In this document: piece by piece, positions 17,801 through 26,619 of the stretch
Layout: each line of letters starts with the position of its first letter
How positions within the stretch are numbered: the first letter of the stretch is position 1
DNA from: Mycolicibacterium insubricum
GTDB lineage: Bacteria > Actinomycetota > Actinomycetes > Mycobacteriales > Mycobacteriaceae
Length of the DNA stretch: 64,000 bases
Assembly (NCBI RefSeq): GCF_010731615.1
Contig: NZ_AP022618.1
Span: 2,294,001 to 2,358,000 of the forward strand
Direction: 5' to 3'
Program-made: the position numbers and the translations under genes
The notes under the pieces: model-generated
Told to the model about the DNA's origin: nothing
The model's database searches: none
What the model saw: the letters and a program-made list of their open reading frames with translations, nothing else

Positions 17801-19981
17801 ATGACCAGGCAACGAAAACCAATCAGCCGCGTGCTGAGGCTCGCAGTGCCGGCGTGGTTTGCCGTCGTTGCCATGGCGGCGTTTCTGGTGGCCGCGCCGG
17901 CCTCCGCGACCCCGGAAAGCGATGCCGACGCGGCGATCACCGCGGCCTGGGAGGCCGCCGGCGGAGTCGACTCACCCCTGGGTGACAAGGACGGCGGGGT
18001 GTACGCCGCCGGATCCGGTTTCGTGCAGAACTTCCACAACGACGGTGCCATCTACTTCACCCCGGAGACCGGCGCGCACATCATGTACGGCCGGATCCTG
18101 GACCGCTACCGCGAGCTCGGCGGCCCGGTCGACAGCGACCTGGGCTTCCCGACGGTCGACGAGGGCGTCGGCCGCGTCAGCGCGGACAGCCGCAGCAGTG
18201 AGTTCTCCGCCGCCGATCACCCGGTGATGTTCTGGACCCCGGACACCGACGCCTGGGTGGTGCGCGGCGCCATCAACGCCGCCTGGGACCACCTCGGCGG
18301 ATCCGCGGGGGTCATGGGCGTCCCGACGGCCGACGAAAGCTACAACGGTTCGGTCATCACCCAGTCGTTCAGCGGCGGCACCATCGCCTACGACACCGCG
18401 ACCGGCGCATTCACCGAACCCGCCGATCACCTCGGCGAACTGGCCGGTCTGCCGATCCCCGGTGACGCGAGCTCCGCCATCAACACCGCGTGGCGGATCG
18501 CCGGCGGCAAGGGCGGACCGCTCGGAGCCCGCGAGGGAGACCCGGCCGCCGTCGGCGACGCCGGGACCGTGCAGAACTTCGCCGGCGGCAAGATCTTCTA
18601 CACCGCCGACACCGGCGCCCACGCCCTGACCGGGCCGATCCTGGAGCGCTACGAATCGGCCGGCGGCCCCACCGGTGAACTCGGTTTCCCGACCAGCGGC
18701 GTGGTCGACGGCGGCGTGCCCGACGGCACCCAGGCCAGCTTCGCCGCGGCCGAACACCCGGTCATCTTCGCCACCCCCGACCACGGCGCCATCGTCGTCA
18801 ACGGCCCGGTGAAGGCGGCCTGGGACAAGCTGGGCGGGGCCACCGGCCCGCTCGGGGTCCCCGTCGCCGAGCACGATATCGACCGCGACGTGATGACCCA
18901 GAAGTTCAGCGGCGGTGAGCTCACCTTCAACGCGACGGACCGCAAGTTCAGCGTCACCCCGGATGCGCTCGCGGGCCAGCTGGAAGGGGTCGAGGTCGCC
19001 AACACGGCGCTGCCGACCACCCCCGCGCCGCCGAGCGTCGCCGCCAAGAAGGGCACCGGGGCCGGTTGGTCCTGGCTGTGGTGGCTGCTGCCGGCGGCCG
19101 CGCTGGTGCTGATCCTGCTGCTGGTCTGGCAGGCCGCCCGTCGTCGCAAGAAGGCGCCGGCGGTGGTTGCCGGTGACGACGCGGACGCCGAGTACCTGCG
19201 CCAGGGCTACGGTCGCGGTCAGGACTACGACCGCCAGGGTGACTACGACCGCCCCGATGCCTACGACTACGACGAGCCGGAGTACCACGAGGCCGGCTAT
19301 CGCACGGACGACCAGGACGGTCACTACGACGAACCCGGATACGACTCGCACTCCGGCTGGCGTGAGGACGACCTGGGCGCACCGGCACCGAGTTGGGAGG
19401 ACGAGAACTCCGGTACCACCGAGGTGGTCATCCACGACGAACTGTTCACCCACCAGGGCTCCCACGCCCGGCGGGGGGAGGACGTCGACGACCAGGACGC
19501 CGTCGACACCGCGCCGACGCGCTACGGATTCAGCGAGGACATCGTCGTCGACGAGACGCCCTCGGGACGGCACGCGGTAGCCGAGTCGGCATCTTCGTCG
19601 CTGCTCCCGCCGCTGCCGGACTGGGGCGACAAGTACGGCCAGTTCGAGGACTACTCGTCGGGCTACCGTGAGCCCGCGCCCGGCGCCGACTACTCGTCCG
19701 GTCCCGCGGCCTACGCCGCCGAACCGGCGGCGCCGGAACGGGTTGCCGAACCCGTCGAGGAAGCGCCCGAGCCCGCTGCGCATGGCGATTCGGCCTATCC
19801 GGCGATCCATCTTCCGCTGGACGACCCGAACCAGGCACCTCCGGGGTTCCCGATAAAGGCGTGCATGCGCTCGGGCAACTACCACTTGCCCGGCGGCGCG
19901 TACTACGAGGAGACCGTCGCCGACATCTGGTTCGCCGACGAGGAGCACGCACAGGCCAACGGTTTCCACCGGGCCGACTGA
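17801..19981 (+). CDS. LGFP-repeat envelope protein with a transmembrane segment
   Basis: A 726-residue protein matching the place and layout of Rv2721c. Residues 1-36 are a signal peptide (basic start, hydrophobic core, APASA cleavage site). Residues about 40-380 carry around six LGFP-type repeats, seen as recurring AAWDxLGG, GPLGVP and LGFPT segments and QNF/QSFSGGxI phrases. These repeats are thought to help corynebacterial and mycobacterial proteins associate with the cell wall. One membrane helix follows (about 420-445, WSWLWWLLPAAALVLILLLV), then an Asp/Tyr-rich cytoplasmic tail of about 280 residues with repeated YDRxDYD-like patterns. The N-terminal repeats should be extracytoplasmic. 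Its function is unknown. Confidence 0.82.
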   Translation: MTRQRKPISRVLRLAVPAWFAVVAMAAFLVAAPASATPESDADAAITAAWEAAGGVDSPLGDKDGGVYAAGSGFVQNFHNDGAIYFTPETGAHIMYGRILDRYRELGGPVDSDLGFPTVDEGVGRVSADSRSSEFSAADHPVMFWTPDTDAWVVRGAINAAWDHLGGSAGVMGVPTADESYNGSVITQSFSGGTIAYDTATGAFTEPADHLGELAGLPIPGDASSAINTAWRIAGGKGGPLGAREGDPAAVGDAGTVQNFAGGKIFYTADTGAHALTGPILERYESAGGPTGELGFPTSGVVDGGVPDGTQASFAAAEHPVIFATPDHGAIVVNGPVKAAWDKLGGATGPLGVPVAEHDIDRDVMTQKFSGGELTFNATDRKFSVTPDALAGQLEGVEVANTALPTTPAPPSVAAKKGTGAGWSWLWWLLPAAALVLILLLVWQAARRRKKAPAVVAGDDADAEYLRQGYGRGQDYDRQGDYDRPDAYDYDEPEYHEAGYRTDDQDGHYDEPGYDSHSGWREDDLGAPAPSWEDENSGTTEVVIHDELFTHQGSHARRGEDVDDQDAVDTAPTRYGFSEDIVVDETPSGRHAVAESASSSLLPPLPDWGDKYGQFEDYSSGYREPAPGADYSSGPAAYAAEPAAPERVAEPVEEAPEPAAHGDSAYPAIHLPLDDPNQAPPGFPIKACMRSGNYHLPGGAYYEETVADIWFADEEHAQANGFHRAD

Positions 19982-19995
19982 CGCAGTCGGCCCGG
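19969..19995 (+). terminator. Hairpin spanning the LGFP gene stop codon
   Basis: CCGGGCCGACTG pairs perfectly with CAGTCGGCCCGG around a 3-nt loop; the TGA lies at the loop. It can act as a terminator between the convergent LGFP and lexA genes. Its downstream arm overlaps the start of the direct repeat there. Confidence 0.6.
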
Positions 19996-20099
19996 CTGGG
20001 TTGGGGTGCCTAGATCCGGCGGATTACCGTCACCCCTTTTTCCGCGGGGCCAACGGCCCGGCTGGGTTGGGGTGCCTAGATCCGGCGGATTACCGTCAC
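19988..20099. repeat. 46-bp direct repeat duplicating the lexA 3' end
   Basis: The 46 bases at 19988-20033 recur exactly at 20054-20099 (offset 66 bp). The second copy contains the last lexA codons and stop (coding VTVIRRI then TAG on the minus strand); the first is an orphan copy downstream. This looks like a local tandem duplication of the gene end. Confidence 0.9.
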
Positions 20100-20744
20100 G
20101 ACCTTGCCGAGGATGACGGCGTCGTTGCCCGGGATCGGGTCGAAAGCCGGGTTGTGCGGCATCAGCCACACCTGGCCGGCGGTGCGTTTGAAGGTCTTGA
20201 CCGTCGCCTCGCCGTCGAGCATCGCGGCGACGATATCGCCGTTGTCGGCGACGTTCTGCTGACGCACCACGACCCAGTCGCCGTCGCAGATCGCCGCGTC
20301 GATCATCGATTCGCCGACCACCTTCAGCAGGAATAGGGTTCCCTCGCCGACGAGTTCCCGCGGCAGCGGGAAGACCTCCTCGACGGCCTCTTCGGCCAGG
20401 ATCGGTCCGCCGGCCGCGATCCGGCCGAGCACCGGGACGTAGGTGGGAACGGGTAGCGCATCGGAACCGGCGACCTCGGTGGTCGCGGCGTTCGGGCCGG
20501 AGTCGGCCGACTCGATGGTGACCGCGCGCGGCCGGTTGGCATCGCGGTGCAGATAGCCCTTGCGTTCCAGGGCGCGCAGCTGATGGGCCACCGACGAGGT
20601 GGAGGTGAGCCCGACGGCGTCGCCGATCTCACGGATGCTCGGCGGGTAGCCCCGAGTGGCCACTGATTCGCGGATGACCGTCAGGATGGCGCCCTGCCGC
20701 TTGGTGAGGTCCGCGCCGGCCCCGGTTTCAGTGCTATCGACCAT
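20076..20744 (-). CDS. lexA: SOS repressor LexA
   Basis: A 222-residue LexA. The N-terminal winged HTH contains [20 protein letters not shown]; the self-cleavage site is the Ala-Gly bond in [13 protein letters not shown]; the catalytic Ser is in [10 protein letters not shown] and the Lys in EATVKTFKR. It represses DNA-damage genes until RecA filaments trigger self-cleavage. The ATG at 20744 fits homologues, while an upstream extension has no family resemblance. An SOS box 33 bp upstream implies autoregulation. It is convergent with the LGFP gene and divergent from mmpS, so the two divergent genes share 130 bp of control region. Confidence 0.96.
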   Translation of the reverse strand: MVDSTETGAGADLTKRQGAILTVIRESVATRGYPPSIREIGDAVGLTSTSSVAHQLRALERKGYLHRDANRPRAVTIESADSGPNAATTEVAGSDALPVPTYVPVLGRIAAGGPILAEEAVEEVFPLPRELVGEGTLFLLKVVGESMIDAAICDGDWVVVRQQNVADNGDIVAAMLDGEATVKTFKRTAGQVWLMPHNPAFDPIPGNDAVILGKVVTVIRRI

Positions 20745-20776
20745 GTAGGCGAATATAGTCCGCCCTCGCACATTTA

Positions 20777-20792
20777 TCAAACATCTGTTCGA
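20777..20792. promoter_or_regulatory. SOS (LexA) box of lexA
   Basis: TCAAACATCTGTTCGA differs from the mycobacterial consensus TCGAACnnnnGTTCGA at one position. It lies 33 bp upstream of the lexA start and 83 bp upstream of the mmpS start, so it autoregulates lexA and could also influence the divergent operon. Confidence 0.85.
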
Positions 20793-20813
20793 GCGCGTGT
20801 CTCCGCCTTGGCT

Positions 20814-20836
20814 AATACCATACCCCGTATGGTATT
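20814..20836. promoter_or_regulatory. Perfect palindrome upstream of mmpS, candidate operator
   Basis: AATACCATAC and GTATGGTATT form perfect 10-bp arms around CCC. The site begins 21 bp from the lexA box and ends 38 bp before the mmpS start. Size and symmetry fit a TetR- or MarR-type repressor site controlling the mmpS-mmpL operon. No such regulator gene is adjacent. Confidence 0.7.
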
Positions 20837-20874
20837 TATGGAAGGATCGTCGAGCCGAGACTGAGGAGACCGCG

Positions 20875-21306
20875 ATGTTGGCGCTGCTGAAAAGGAGCTG
20901 GGTGGCGATCGTCGTGCTGATCGCCGTCGCCCTCGGTGCGGCGGGCGTGATCCAGTTGCGCGCGAAGTTCGGTTCCGACGAGATTTTCGCCGCGTCCGAC
21001 CATCGACCGGAGACGATCGTGCCGTTCAATCCCAAGCAGGTCACCTACGAGCTGTTCGGGCCGGCGACGGCCAGCGGCAAGGTGAGTTTCCTCAACGCCG
21101 AGGCCAAGCCGCAGGAGGCCGTCTTCACCGGCCTGCCGTGGACACACAGCTTCTCCACCACCATTCCCGCCGTCGTCGCCAATCTGGTCGCCCAGGGCGA
21201 CAGCGACACCCTCGGCTGCCGGATCACCGTCAACGGCGCCGTCAAGGACGAGCAGCAGGCCTCGGGCTCCTCGGCGCAGGCGTTCTGCCTGGTGAAGGCA
21301 GCATGA
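20875..21306 (+). CDS. MmpS-family membrane protein
   Basis: A 143-residue MmpS: one N-terminal membrane helix (about residues 8-27, [20 protein letters not shown]) and a periplasmic beta-sandwich domain with the family phrases VTYELFGPA and [10 protein letters not shown], and two Cys (LGCRITVNG and AQAFCLV) that could form a disulfide. The start ATG has GAGGAGAC ahead. MmpS proteins are accessory subunits of MmpL transporters; the next gene is an mmpL overlapping by 4 bp, so they form one operon. It resembles the MmpS4/MmpS5 group, which works in siderophore export and drug efflux, but the cargo here is unknown. Confidence 0.92.
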   Translation: MLALLKRSWVAIVVLIAVALGAAGVIQLRAKFGSDEIFAASDHRPETIVPFNPKQVTYELFGPATASGKVSFLNAEAKPQEAVFTGLPWTHSFSTTIPAVVANLVAQGDSDTLGCRITVNGAVKDEQQASGSSAQAFCLVKAA

Positions 21307-24191
21307 GCAGCGCAGGCGGTAGTCCGCGCCCCGCGTTCCCGCGATTCGTCCGGGCCTTCGCCGTCCCGATCATCGTGATCTGGGTCGCGCTGACGGCCGC
21401 GGTCAACCTGCTGGTCCCGCCGATCGAGTCGGTCGCCCGCGACCACGCGGTGTCGATGTCGCCGGCCGACGCGCCGTCGGTCATCGCCGCCAAGCGCATC
21501 GGCGCCAAGTTCGAGGAGTCCGACTCCGACAGCATGGTGATGGTGGTCCTGGAGGGCGACGAGCCGCTCGGCGCCGCGGCACACCGCTACTACGACGGCC
21601 TGGTCACCGCACTGGAGGCGGACACCGACCACGTCCAGCACGTGCAGAACCTCTGGGGCGACCTGATCACCGCCGCCGGCAACCAGAGCAGCGACGGCCA
21701 CGCCGCGTACGTGCAGATCAACGTTGCCGGCAATCAGGGCAGCACCGAGGGGATCGCGTCGGTCGACGCGGTCCGGCACATCGTCGAACAGAACCCGCCG
21801 CCGGACGGCATCCGGGCCTATGTCACCGGGCCCGCGGCACTGATCGCGGACATGAACGAGGCCGCCGACAAATCCATGCTCATGATGATGGGCGTCACCG
21901 GCCTCGTCATCATCCTGATGCTGGCGGTGGTCTACCGCAGCGTGTCCACGGTGTTGCTCATCCTGGCCATGGTCGGTGTGTCGATGGGCACCGCGCGCGG
22001 GGTCGTCGCCCTGCTCGGCGACCACCACCTGCTGGGATTCTCCACGTTCGTCGTCGCCCTGCTGTCGTCGCTGGCCATCGCCTTGAGCACCGACTACGGG
22101 ATCTTCCTGATCGGCCGGTACCAGGAGGCCAGGCAGAACGGCGAGGACCCGGAAACCGCGTACTACACCATGTTCACCGGCACCTATCACGTCGTGCTGG
22201 GCTCCGGGCTCACCATCGCCGGCGCGACGTTCTGTCTGCACTTCGCCCGGCTGGACTACTTCAAGACCCTCGGCATCCCGTCGGCGCTGGGTCTGCTGGT
22301 GGTGATCGCGGCCGCGCTGACCGCTTCACCGGCCATCGTCGCGGTGGCCACCAGATTCGGCCTGCTGGAACCGAAACGGGCGATCAAGACCCGCGGCTGG
22401 CGGCGGATCGGCACCGCAGCGGTCCGTTGGCCGCTGCCGGTGACCGTGGCCAGCATCCTGATCGCACTCGTCGGCCTGATCATCCTGCCGACCATGAAGA
22501 TCAGCTTCAACGACCGCTACTACATCCCACAGGATCTGCCGTCCAACGTCGGATACACCGCGGCGGAACGGCATTTCAGCGCCGCCACCATGAATCCCGA
22601 CATCCTGATGGTGGAAACCGACCACGACATGCGCAACCCGGCCGACATGATCGTGCTGGACCGGATCGCCAAGGCCGTCTTCCGCACCCCGGGGGTGGCC
22701 CGCGTCCAGGGCATCACCCGGCCGCTCGGCGGCCCGATCGAGCACAGCTCGATCCCGTTTCAGATCAGCATGCAGTCGCTGCCGATCACCGAGAACCTGC
22801 AGTTCATGCGCGACCGGATGACCGACATGAAGAAGATGGCCGACGATCTCGGCGCGGTGGTCGCCCCGATGGAACGCATGCAGGCACTGATGACGAAGAT
22901 GAACGCCACCACGTCGAACATGACCGACGACATGGCCGCCATGACGGTCAACCTGGCCGACATGCGGGACAACATCGCCGATTTCGACGACACCGTCCGG
23001 CCCATCCGCAACTACTTCTACTTCGAGCAGAACTGTCTGAACATCCCGGTGTGCGCGGCGATCCGGTCGGTCTTCGACGCACTCGACGGCGTCGACAAGT
23101 TCAGTGAGAACACCACCTCGATGCTGGGCAACATGTCGCAGTTCCGGGCCGTCTTCCCGCAACTCATCGCGCAGCTCCCGCCGATCATCGCGGTCGTGAA
23201 GTCCGTGCAGGGCACCCTGCTGACCCTGCACAGCAGCTTCAACGGCCTGGTCACCCAGATGGGCCGGATGACCGACACCGCCACCGCCATGGGCGAGGCC
23301 TTCGACCAGTCGAAGAACGACGACTACTTCTATCTGCCGCCCGAGGCGTTCGACAATCCCGACTTCCAGCGGGGCCTGGCGCTGTTCCTGTCCCCGGACG
23401 GCAAGGCGGCCCGGTTCATCATCGTCAACGCCAACGATCCGGCCACGCCGGCGGGCATCGCGGCGGTCAAGCCGGTCCTGGAATCGGCCCGGGCCGCCGT
23501 CAAGGGCACCCCACTGGCCGGCGCCGACTTCTCGCTGACCGGCACCGCGGCGGTGTACAACGACATCCAGACGGGGACCGCCTACGACATCATGATCGTC
23601 GGGCTGGCCGCGGCGACCCTGATCTTCGTGGTGATGCTGATCATCACCCGAGCGCTGGTGGCCTCCGCCGTCATCGTCGGCACGGTGCTGCTGTCCCTGG
23701 GCGCCGCGTTCGGCTTGTCGGTGCTGGTCTGGCAACACCTGCTGGGCCTCGAACTCAACTGGATCGCACCGGTGTTCGGCGTGATCATCCTGCTGGCCGT
23801 CGGCTCCGACTACAACCTGCTGTTGGTGTCGCGGTTCAAGGAGGAGATCGACGCCGGGCTCAACACCGGCATCATCCGGTCGATGGGCGGCACCGGCGGG
23901 GTGGTCACCGCCGCCGGCCTGGTGTTCGCCTTCACCATGACCTCAATGGTGGCCAGCGACCTGACCTCGATCGGTCAGGCCGGATCGACCATCGGCATGG
24001 GTCTGCTGTTCGACACGCTGCTGGTCCGGTCGTTCATGACGCCGTCGATCGCCGCGCTGCTCGGCCGCTGGTTCTGGTGGCCGCAGAGGGTCCGGCCCCG
24101 CCCGGCCAGCACCATGCTGCGGCCCTACGGCCCTCGCGCCCTGGTGCGGTCCCTGCTGCTCGGTGAGGGATCGGAGAAGACGCCCGGCTGA
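21303..24191 (+). CDS. MmpL-family RND transporter
   Basis: A 962-residue MmpL. The layout is one N-terminal helix, a periplasmic porter domain, five helices, a second large periplasmic domain with a Met-rich heptad region (about residues 500-560, coiled-coil), and a second helix bundle. The proton-relay Asp-Tyr pairs are present in ALSTDYGIFLIGRY and LAVGSDYNLLLVSRF. It should use the proton gradient to export a lipid, siderophore or drug with its MmpS partner. The ATG overlaps the mmpS stop (ATGA). In M. tuberculosis lexA and the LysM gene are direct neighbours as I recall; here this operon lies between them. Confidence 0.94.
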   Translation: MSSAGGSPRPAFPRFVRAFAVPIIVIWVALTAAVNLLVPPIESVARDHAVSMSPADAPSVIAAKRIGAKFEESDSDSMVMVVLEGDEPLGAAAHRYYDGLVTALEADTDHVQHVQNLWGDLITAAGNQSSDGHAAYVQINVAGNQGSTEGIASVDAVRHIVEQNPPPDGIRAYVTGPAALIADMNEAADKSMLMMMGVTGLVIILMLAVVYRSVSTVLLILAMVGVSMGTARGVVALLGDHHLLGFSTFVVALLSSLAIALSTDYGIFLIGRYQEARQNGEDPETAYYTMFTGTYHVVLGSGLTIAGATFCLHFARLDYFKTLGIPSALGLLVVIAAALTASPAIVAVATRFGLLEPKRAIKTRGWRRIGTAAVRWPLPVTVASILIALVGLIILPTMKISFNDRYYIPQDLPSNVGYTAAERHFSAATMNPDILMVETDHDMRNPADMIVLDRIAKAVFRTPGVARVQGITRPLGGPIEHSSIPFQISMQSLPITENLQFMRDRMTDMKKMADDLGAVVAPMERMQALMTKMNATTSNMTDDMAAMTVNLADMRDNIADFDDTVRPIRNYFYFEQNCLNIPVCAAIRSVFDALDGVDKFSENTTSMLGNMSQFRAVFPQLIAQLPPIIAVVKSVQGTLLTLHSSFNGLVTQMGRMTDTATAMGEAFDQSKNDDYFYLPPEAFDNPDFQRGLALFLSPDGKAARFIIVNANDPATPAGIAAVKPVLESARAAVKGTPLAGADFSLTGTAAVYNDIQTGTAYDIMIVGLAAATLIFVVMLIITRALVASAVIVGTVLLSLGAAFGLSVLVWQHLLGLELNWIAPVFGVIILLAVGSDYNLLLVSRFKEEIDAGLNTGIIRSMGGTGGVVTAAGLVFAFTMTSMVASDLTSIGQAGSTIGMGLLFDTLLVRSFMTPSIAALLGRWFWWPQRVRPRPASTMLRPYGPRALVRSLLLGEGSEKTPG

Positions 24192-24194
24192 CCC

Positions 24195-24344
24195 GAACTT
24201 GTCGGTGTTGGTTATCGCCAAGCTCGCCGCTCGACTTGTCGGTGTCGATTTACCGCCAAGCTCTTCGCGGCTCCGCGCGGGTAACCGTCACGCTCTTCGC
24301 GGCTCGTTCCTCGCCGCTCGACGTGCCGGGCCTCGCCGCTCGAC
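24195..24344. repeat. Degenerate repeats between mmpL and the LysM gene
   Basis: This stretch repeats short phrases: ACTTGTCGGTGT appears at about 24198 and 24234, with ACTTGTCGGAC at about 24343 just beyond; CCAAGCTC appears twice; CTCTTCGCGGCTC twice; and CTCGCCGCTCGAC three times. No ORF with coding character runs through it. It looks like decayed tandem duplication, possibly seeded by the promoter element at its right end. Confidence 0.6.
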
Positions 24345-24367
24345 TTGTCGGACCCTCGCGCTAGTGT
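24345..24367 (+). promoter_or_regulatory. RecA-NDp-type DNA-damage promoter
   Basis: TTGTCGGAC, 8 bases, then TAGTGT matches the mycobacterial RecA-independent damage-inducible promoter pattern TTGTCRgtg-N8-TAnnnT. It lies about 105 bp before the LysM gene start. In M. tuberculosis this promoter class depends on ClpR/PafBC, independently of LexA. Confidence 0.6.
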
Positions 24368-24378
24368 TCGGACACAGT

Positions 24379-24394
24379 TCGATTACGCGTTCGA
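24379..24394. promoter_or_regulatory. SOS-box-like site 1 of the LysM gene
   Basis: TCGATTACGCGTTCGA has a perfect right half (GTTCGA) and two mismatches in the left half compared with TCGAACnnnnGTTCGA. It lies 78 bp upstream of the gene start and downstream of the RecA-NDp-like promoter. Confidence 0.5.
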
Positions 24395-24408
24395 TTTCTA
24401 CTGGATAT

Positions 24409-24424
24409 TCGAACGGGTGCTCGA
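24409..24424. promoter_or_regulatory. SOS box 2 of the LysM gene
   Basis: TCGAACGGGTGCTCGA matches the LexA consensus with one mismatch and lies 47 bp upstream of the gene start. Together with site 1 it suggests tandem LexA control of the damage-induced LysM protein. Confidence 0.75.
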
Positions 24425-24471
24425 ATATAGTTCGAACACATAAGCGACATATCGACTTGAAGGGGACCGAC

Positions 24472-24990
24472 ATGACCGTACTGCACGACGACATCCGCAC
24501 CGTCGACCTCGATGCGGTCGGCCCGACCGCGTCCCGTCCGGCTCACCTGGACTATCCCGCCCGGCGCGCCGCCCGCCCCATCCGGGTGGCCCCGCGTGCC
24601 GTCACCCGCCGGCCCCGCGGCGGTGCCCGGCCCGCCGGTGCCGCGCTGCGTCACTCCGGCACCGGGGTCCGGTTCTCCCGGGCCGCCCACCGGCGCCGCC
24701 CCATCACCGCGGGCACCACGGTCGGGCTGGCCGTGCTGGCCGCATTGATCACCGTGTGGCTCGGACTGGTCGGCCAGTTCGGCGGCCTGGCGACGGCGCC
24801 CGAGCAGACCGCCGTCGCGGAAACCCTGGCGGTGGTCCGGGTGCAGCCGGGGGAGACGCTGGCCGCGCTGGCCGCCCGGGTGTCCCCGCAGCTGTCCACC
24901 GATCAGGCCGTGGCGCGCATCCGGGACCTCAACATGCTGGAGTCGGCGCCCCTGCAGGCCGGGCAGACGCTCATCGCCCCGATCGGCTGA
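24472..24990 (+). CDS. LysM-domain membrane protein, SOS-regulated (Rv2719c-like)
   Basis: A 172-residue protein: an Arg/Pro/Ala-rich cytoplasmic N-terminus (about residues 1-80), one membrane helix (about 83-105, [20 protein letters not shown]) and an extracytoplasmic LysM domain starting [20 protein letters not shown] and ending [12 protein letters not shown]. Place, size and layout match Rv2719c, a DNA-damage-induced cell-wall protein reported to block division. The start has AAGGGGAC about 7 nt upstream. SOS boxes and a RecA-NDp-like promoter upstream support damage induction. nrdR follows 91 bp downstream. Confidence 0.88.
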   Translation: MTVLHDDIRTVDLDAVGPTASRPAHLDYPARRAARPIRVAPRAVTRRPRGGARPAGAALRHSGTGVRFSRAAHRRRPITAGTTVGLAVLAALITVWLGLVGQFGGLATAPEQTAVAETLAVVRVQPGETLAALAARVSPQLSTDQAVARIRDLNMLESAPLQAGQTLIAPIG

Positions 24991-25081
24991 ACCGGCGATG
25001 GGAACCGGTGTGTGCGTCGCGGGCTCTGTAGGCTTGCCAACGGTACCGCCGCTCCCGTCGCGGTGCCGGGAAGGATCGGTC

Positions 25082-25540
25082 GTGCACTGCCCGTTCTGCC
25101 GGCATCCCGATTCCCGCGTGGTCGATTCCCGGGAAGCCGATGAGGGACAGGCCATTCGGCGGCGACGCTCCTGCCCGGAATGCGGTCGGCGGTTCACCAC
25201 CGTGGAGACTGCCGTCTTGGCCGTCGTCAAGCGCAGCGGCGTCACCGAGCCGTTCAGCCGGGAAAAGGTGATCCAGGGTGTGCGGCGGGCCTGCCAGGGC
25301 CGCGACGTCGACGACGACGAGCTGAACCTGCTCGCCCAGCGGGTCGAGGACGCGGTGCGCGCCGCGGGCTCCCCGGAGGTCCCCAGCAACGAGGTCGGCC
25401 TGGCCATCCTGGGCCCTCTGCGTGACCTCGACGAGGTCGCCTACCTGCGATTCGCGTCGGTCTACCGGTCGTTCGAGTCGGCCGAGGATTTCGCCCGCGA
25501 GATCGAGGACCTGCGCCGTCACCGCGCCGACGCGGGATAG
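25082..25540 (+). CDS. nrdR: Ribonucleotide-reductase repressor NrdR
   Basis: A 152-residue NrdR. It starts at a GTG (25082) giving [19 protein letters not shown]; an in-frame upstream ATG adds a stretch unlike the family. The zinc ribbon is CPFC and CPEC, followed by the ATP-cone (about residues 49-139, [20 protein letters not shown]). NrdR senses ATP/dATP and represses nrd genes through NrdR boxes. I see no clear NrdR box nearby. Linkage with lexA is conserved in actinobacteria. Confidence 0.95.
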   Translation: MHCPFCRHPDSRVVDSREADEGQAIRRRRSCPECGRRFTTVETAVLAVVKRSGVTEPFSREKVIQGVRRACQGRDVDDDELNLLAQRVEDAVRAAGSPEVPSNEVGLAILGPLRDLDEVAYLRFASVYRSFESAEDFAREIEDLRRHRADAG

Positions 25541-25558
25541 CCGACACCCATAGCGGCC

Positions 25559-26581
25559 TCAGGTCGCGCTGCGCTCGTCCTCCTCGATCGCCTCCAATAC
25601 CGCCGCTCGGGTCTGCGCGGACCCCGAGAGCGCCTCGTCATCGGTTCCGGCGCACAGCAGCGCCCGTAGTCGATCCTGGTCGTACACCGCGGGTTCGGTC
25701 TCCTCGACGAACCGCGTGACGACGTCGATGAAGCGCTCGGGATCGTCGGCGAACGGGTAGTGCCCGGCCCGGTCGAAGATCTCCAGTCGGGAGCCGGGCA
25801 TGGCGGCATGTGCCATCCGGGCGTGGCTGACCGGGATGACGACGTCCTGTCGCCCCCAGATCAGTTGCACCGGAACAGATTCGGTCAGATAACAGCGGTC
25901 GAGCATGGTGACTACCTGGCCGCGCCAGTCCACCACGGCCCGCAACGTGCGGGTGAAGGCCGACGACGCCCGTGGCTCGGGAAGTTCGGTCAGAATGCGC
26001 AGCATGTGCGGTAGGTCCCGGCCGAGCCCGGTGGAGCCGACCAGTCCGCCGCCGAAGCGGCCCAGCGCCTGCAGCGTGGGCAGCACACCCGGCACCCGCA
26101 ACAGCGCCAGCGCCTCGCTGCCGCCGGGCAGTGACGCGGCGCGCAGCGCAATGTTCACCTCGCGGGTCACCCCGCCGGTTCCGACCAGGATCAACCGCTC
26201 CACCAGTTGGGGAAACTGGTAGGCGAACTGCATGGCCACCCCGCCGCCGAGGGAATGCCCGATCACCGTGGCCCGGTCGATGCCCAACAGACTGAGCAGA
26301 TCACGCATCCCGTTGGCGTAGGCCGGCACCGAATAGTCCGCTCGCGGCTTGTCCGAGCGACCGTGACCGAGCAGGTCCGGGGCGACGACGGTGAACCGCT
26401 CGGCCAGACGGGCGTGGACCGGGTACCAGGCCGTGGCGTTGTCGCCGATCCCGTGGATCAGCAGCAGCACCGGCCCGGATCCGGCGATCCGGAACGACCG
26501 GCGATAGCCGTGGATGGTACGGAACTCCACCCGTGGGTTGAAGGTGTCGGCGGGACAGGGGAACGGGTCGGAAATGGTCAC
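25559..26581 (-). CDS. Alpha/beta-fold hydrolase (Rv2715-like)
   Basis: A 340-residue hydrolase starting at a GTG (26581). It has LLLIHGIGDNATAW (oxyanion region), the nucleophile elbow VIGHSLGGGVAM, an acid residue in IWGRQDVVIP and the catalytic His in FDRAGHYPFADDP. The fold resembles C-C-bond and ester hydrolases such as MhpC/HsaD relatives, but the substrate is unknown. It converges on nrdR with an 18-bp gap and follows the PAC2 gene. Confidence 0.88.
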   Translation of the reverse strand: MTISDPFPCPADTFNPRVEFRTIHGYRRSFRIAGSGPVLLLIHGIGDNATAWYPVHARLAERFTVVAPDLLGHGRSDKPRADYSVPAYANGMRDLLSLLGIDRATVIGHSLGGGVAMQFAYQFPQLVERLILVGTGGVTREVNIALRAASLPGGSEALALLRVPGVLPTLQALGRFGGGLVGSTGLGRDLPHMLRILTELPEPRASSAFTRTLRAVVDWRGQVVTMLDRCYLTESVPVQLIWGRQDVVIPVSHARMAHAAMPGSRLEIFDRAGHYPFADDPERFIDVVTRFVEETEPAVYDQDRLRALLCAGTDDEALSGSAQTRAAVLEAIEEDERSAT

Positions 26582-26619
26582 GGCGGCCCACCTCGGATGT
26601 CGGCGCCGCCACCGCGGCG

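Noticed and set aside
17972..19969. 665-codon minus-strand frame opposite the LGFP protein
   Set aside because: Val/Gly/Arg low-complexity translation antisense to a repeat protein with signal peptide and transmembrane helix.
21045..23738. Two large minus-strand frames opposite mmpS-mmpL
   Set aside because: Asp/His/Arg-rich antisense products; the plus strand has full MmpL motifs.
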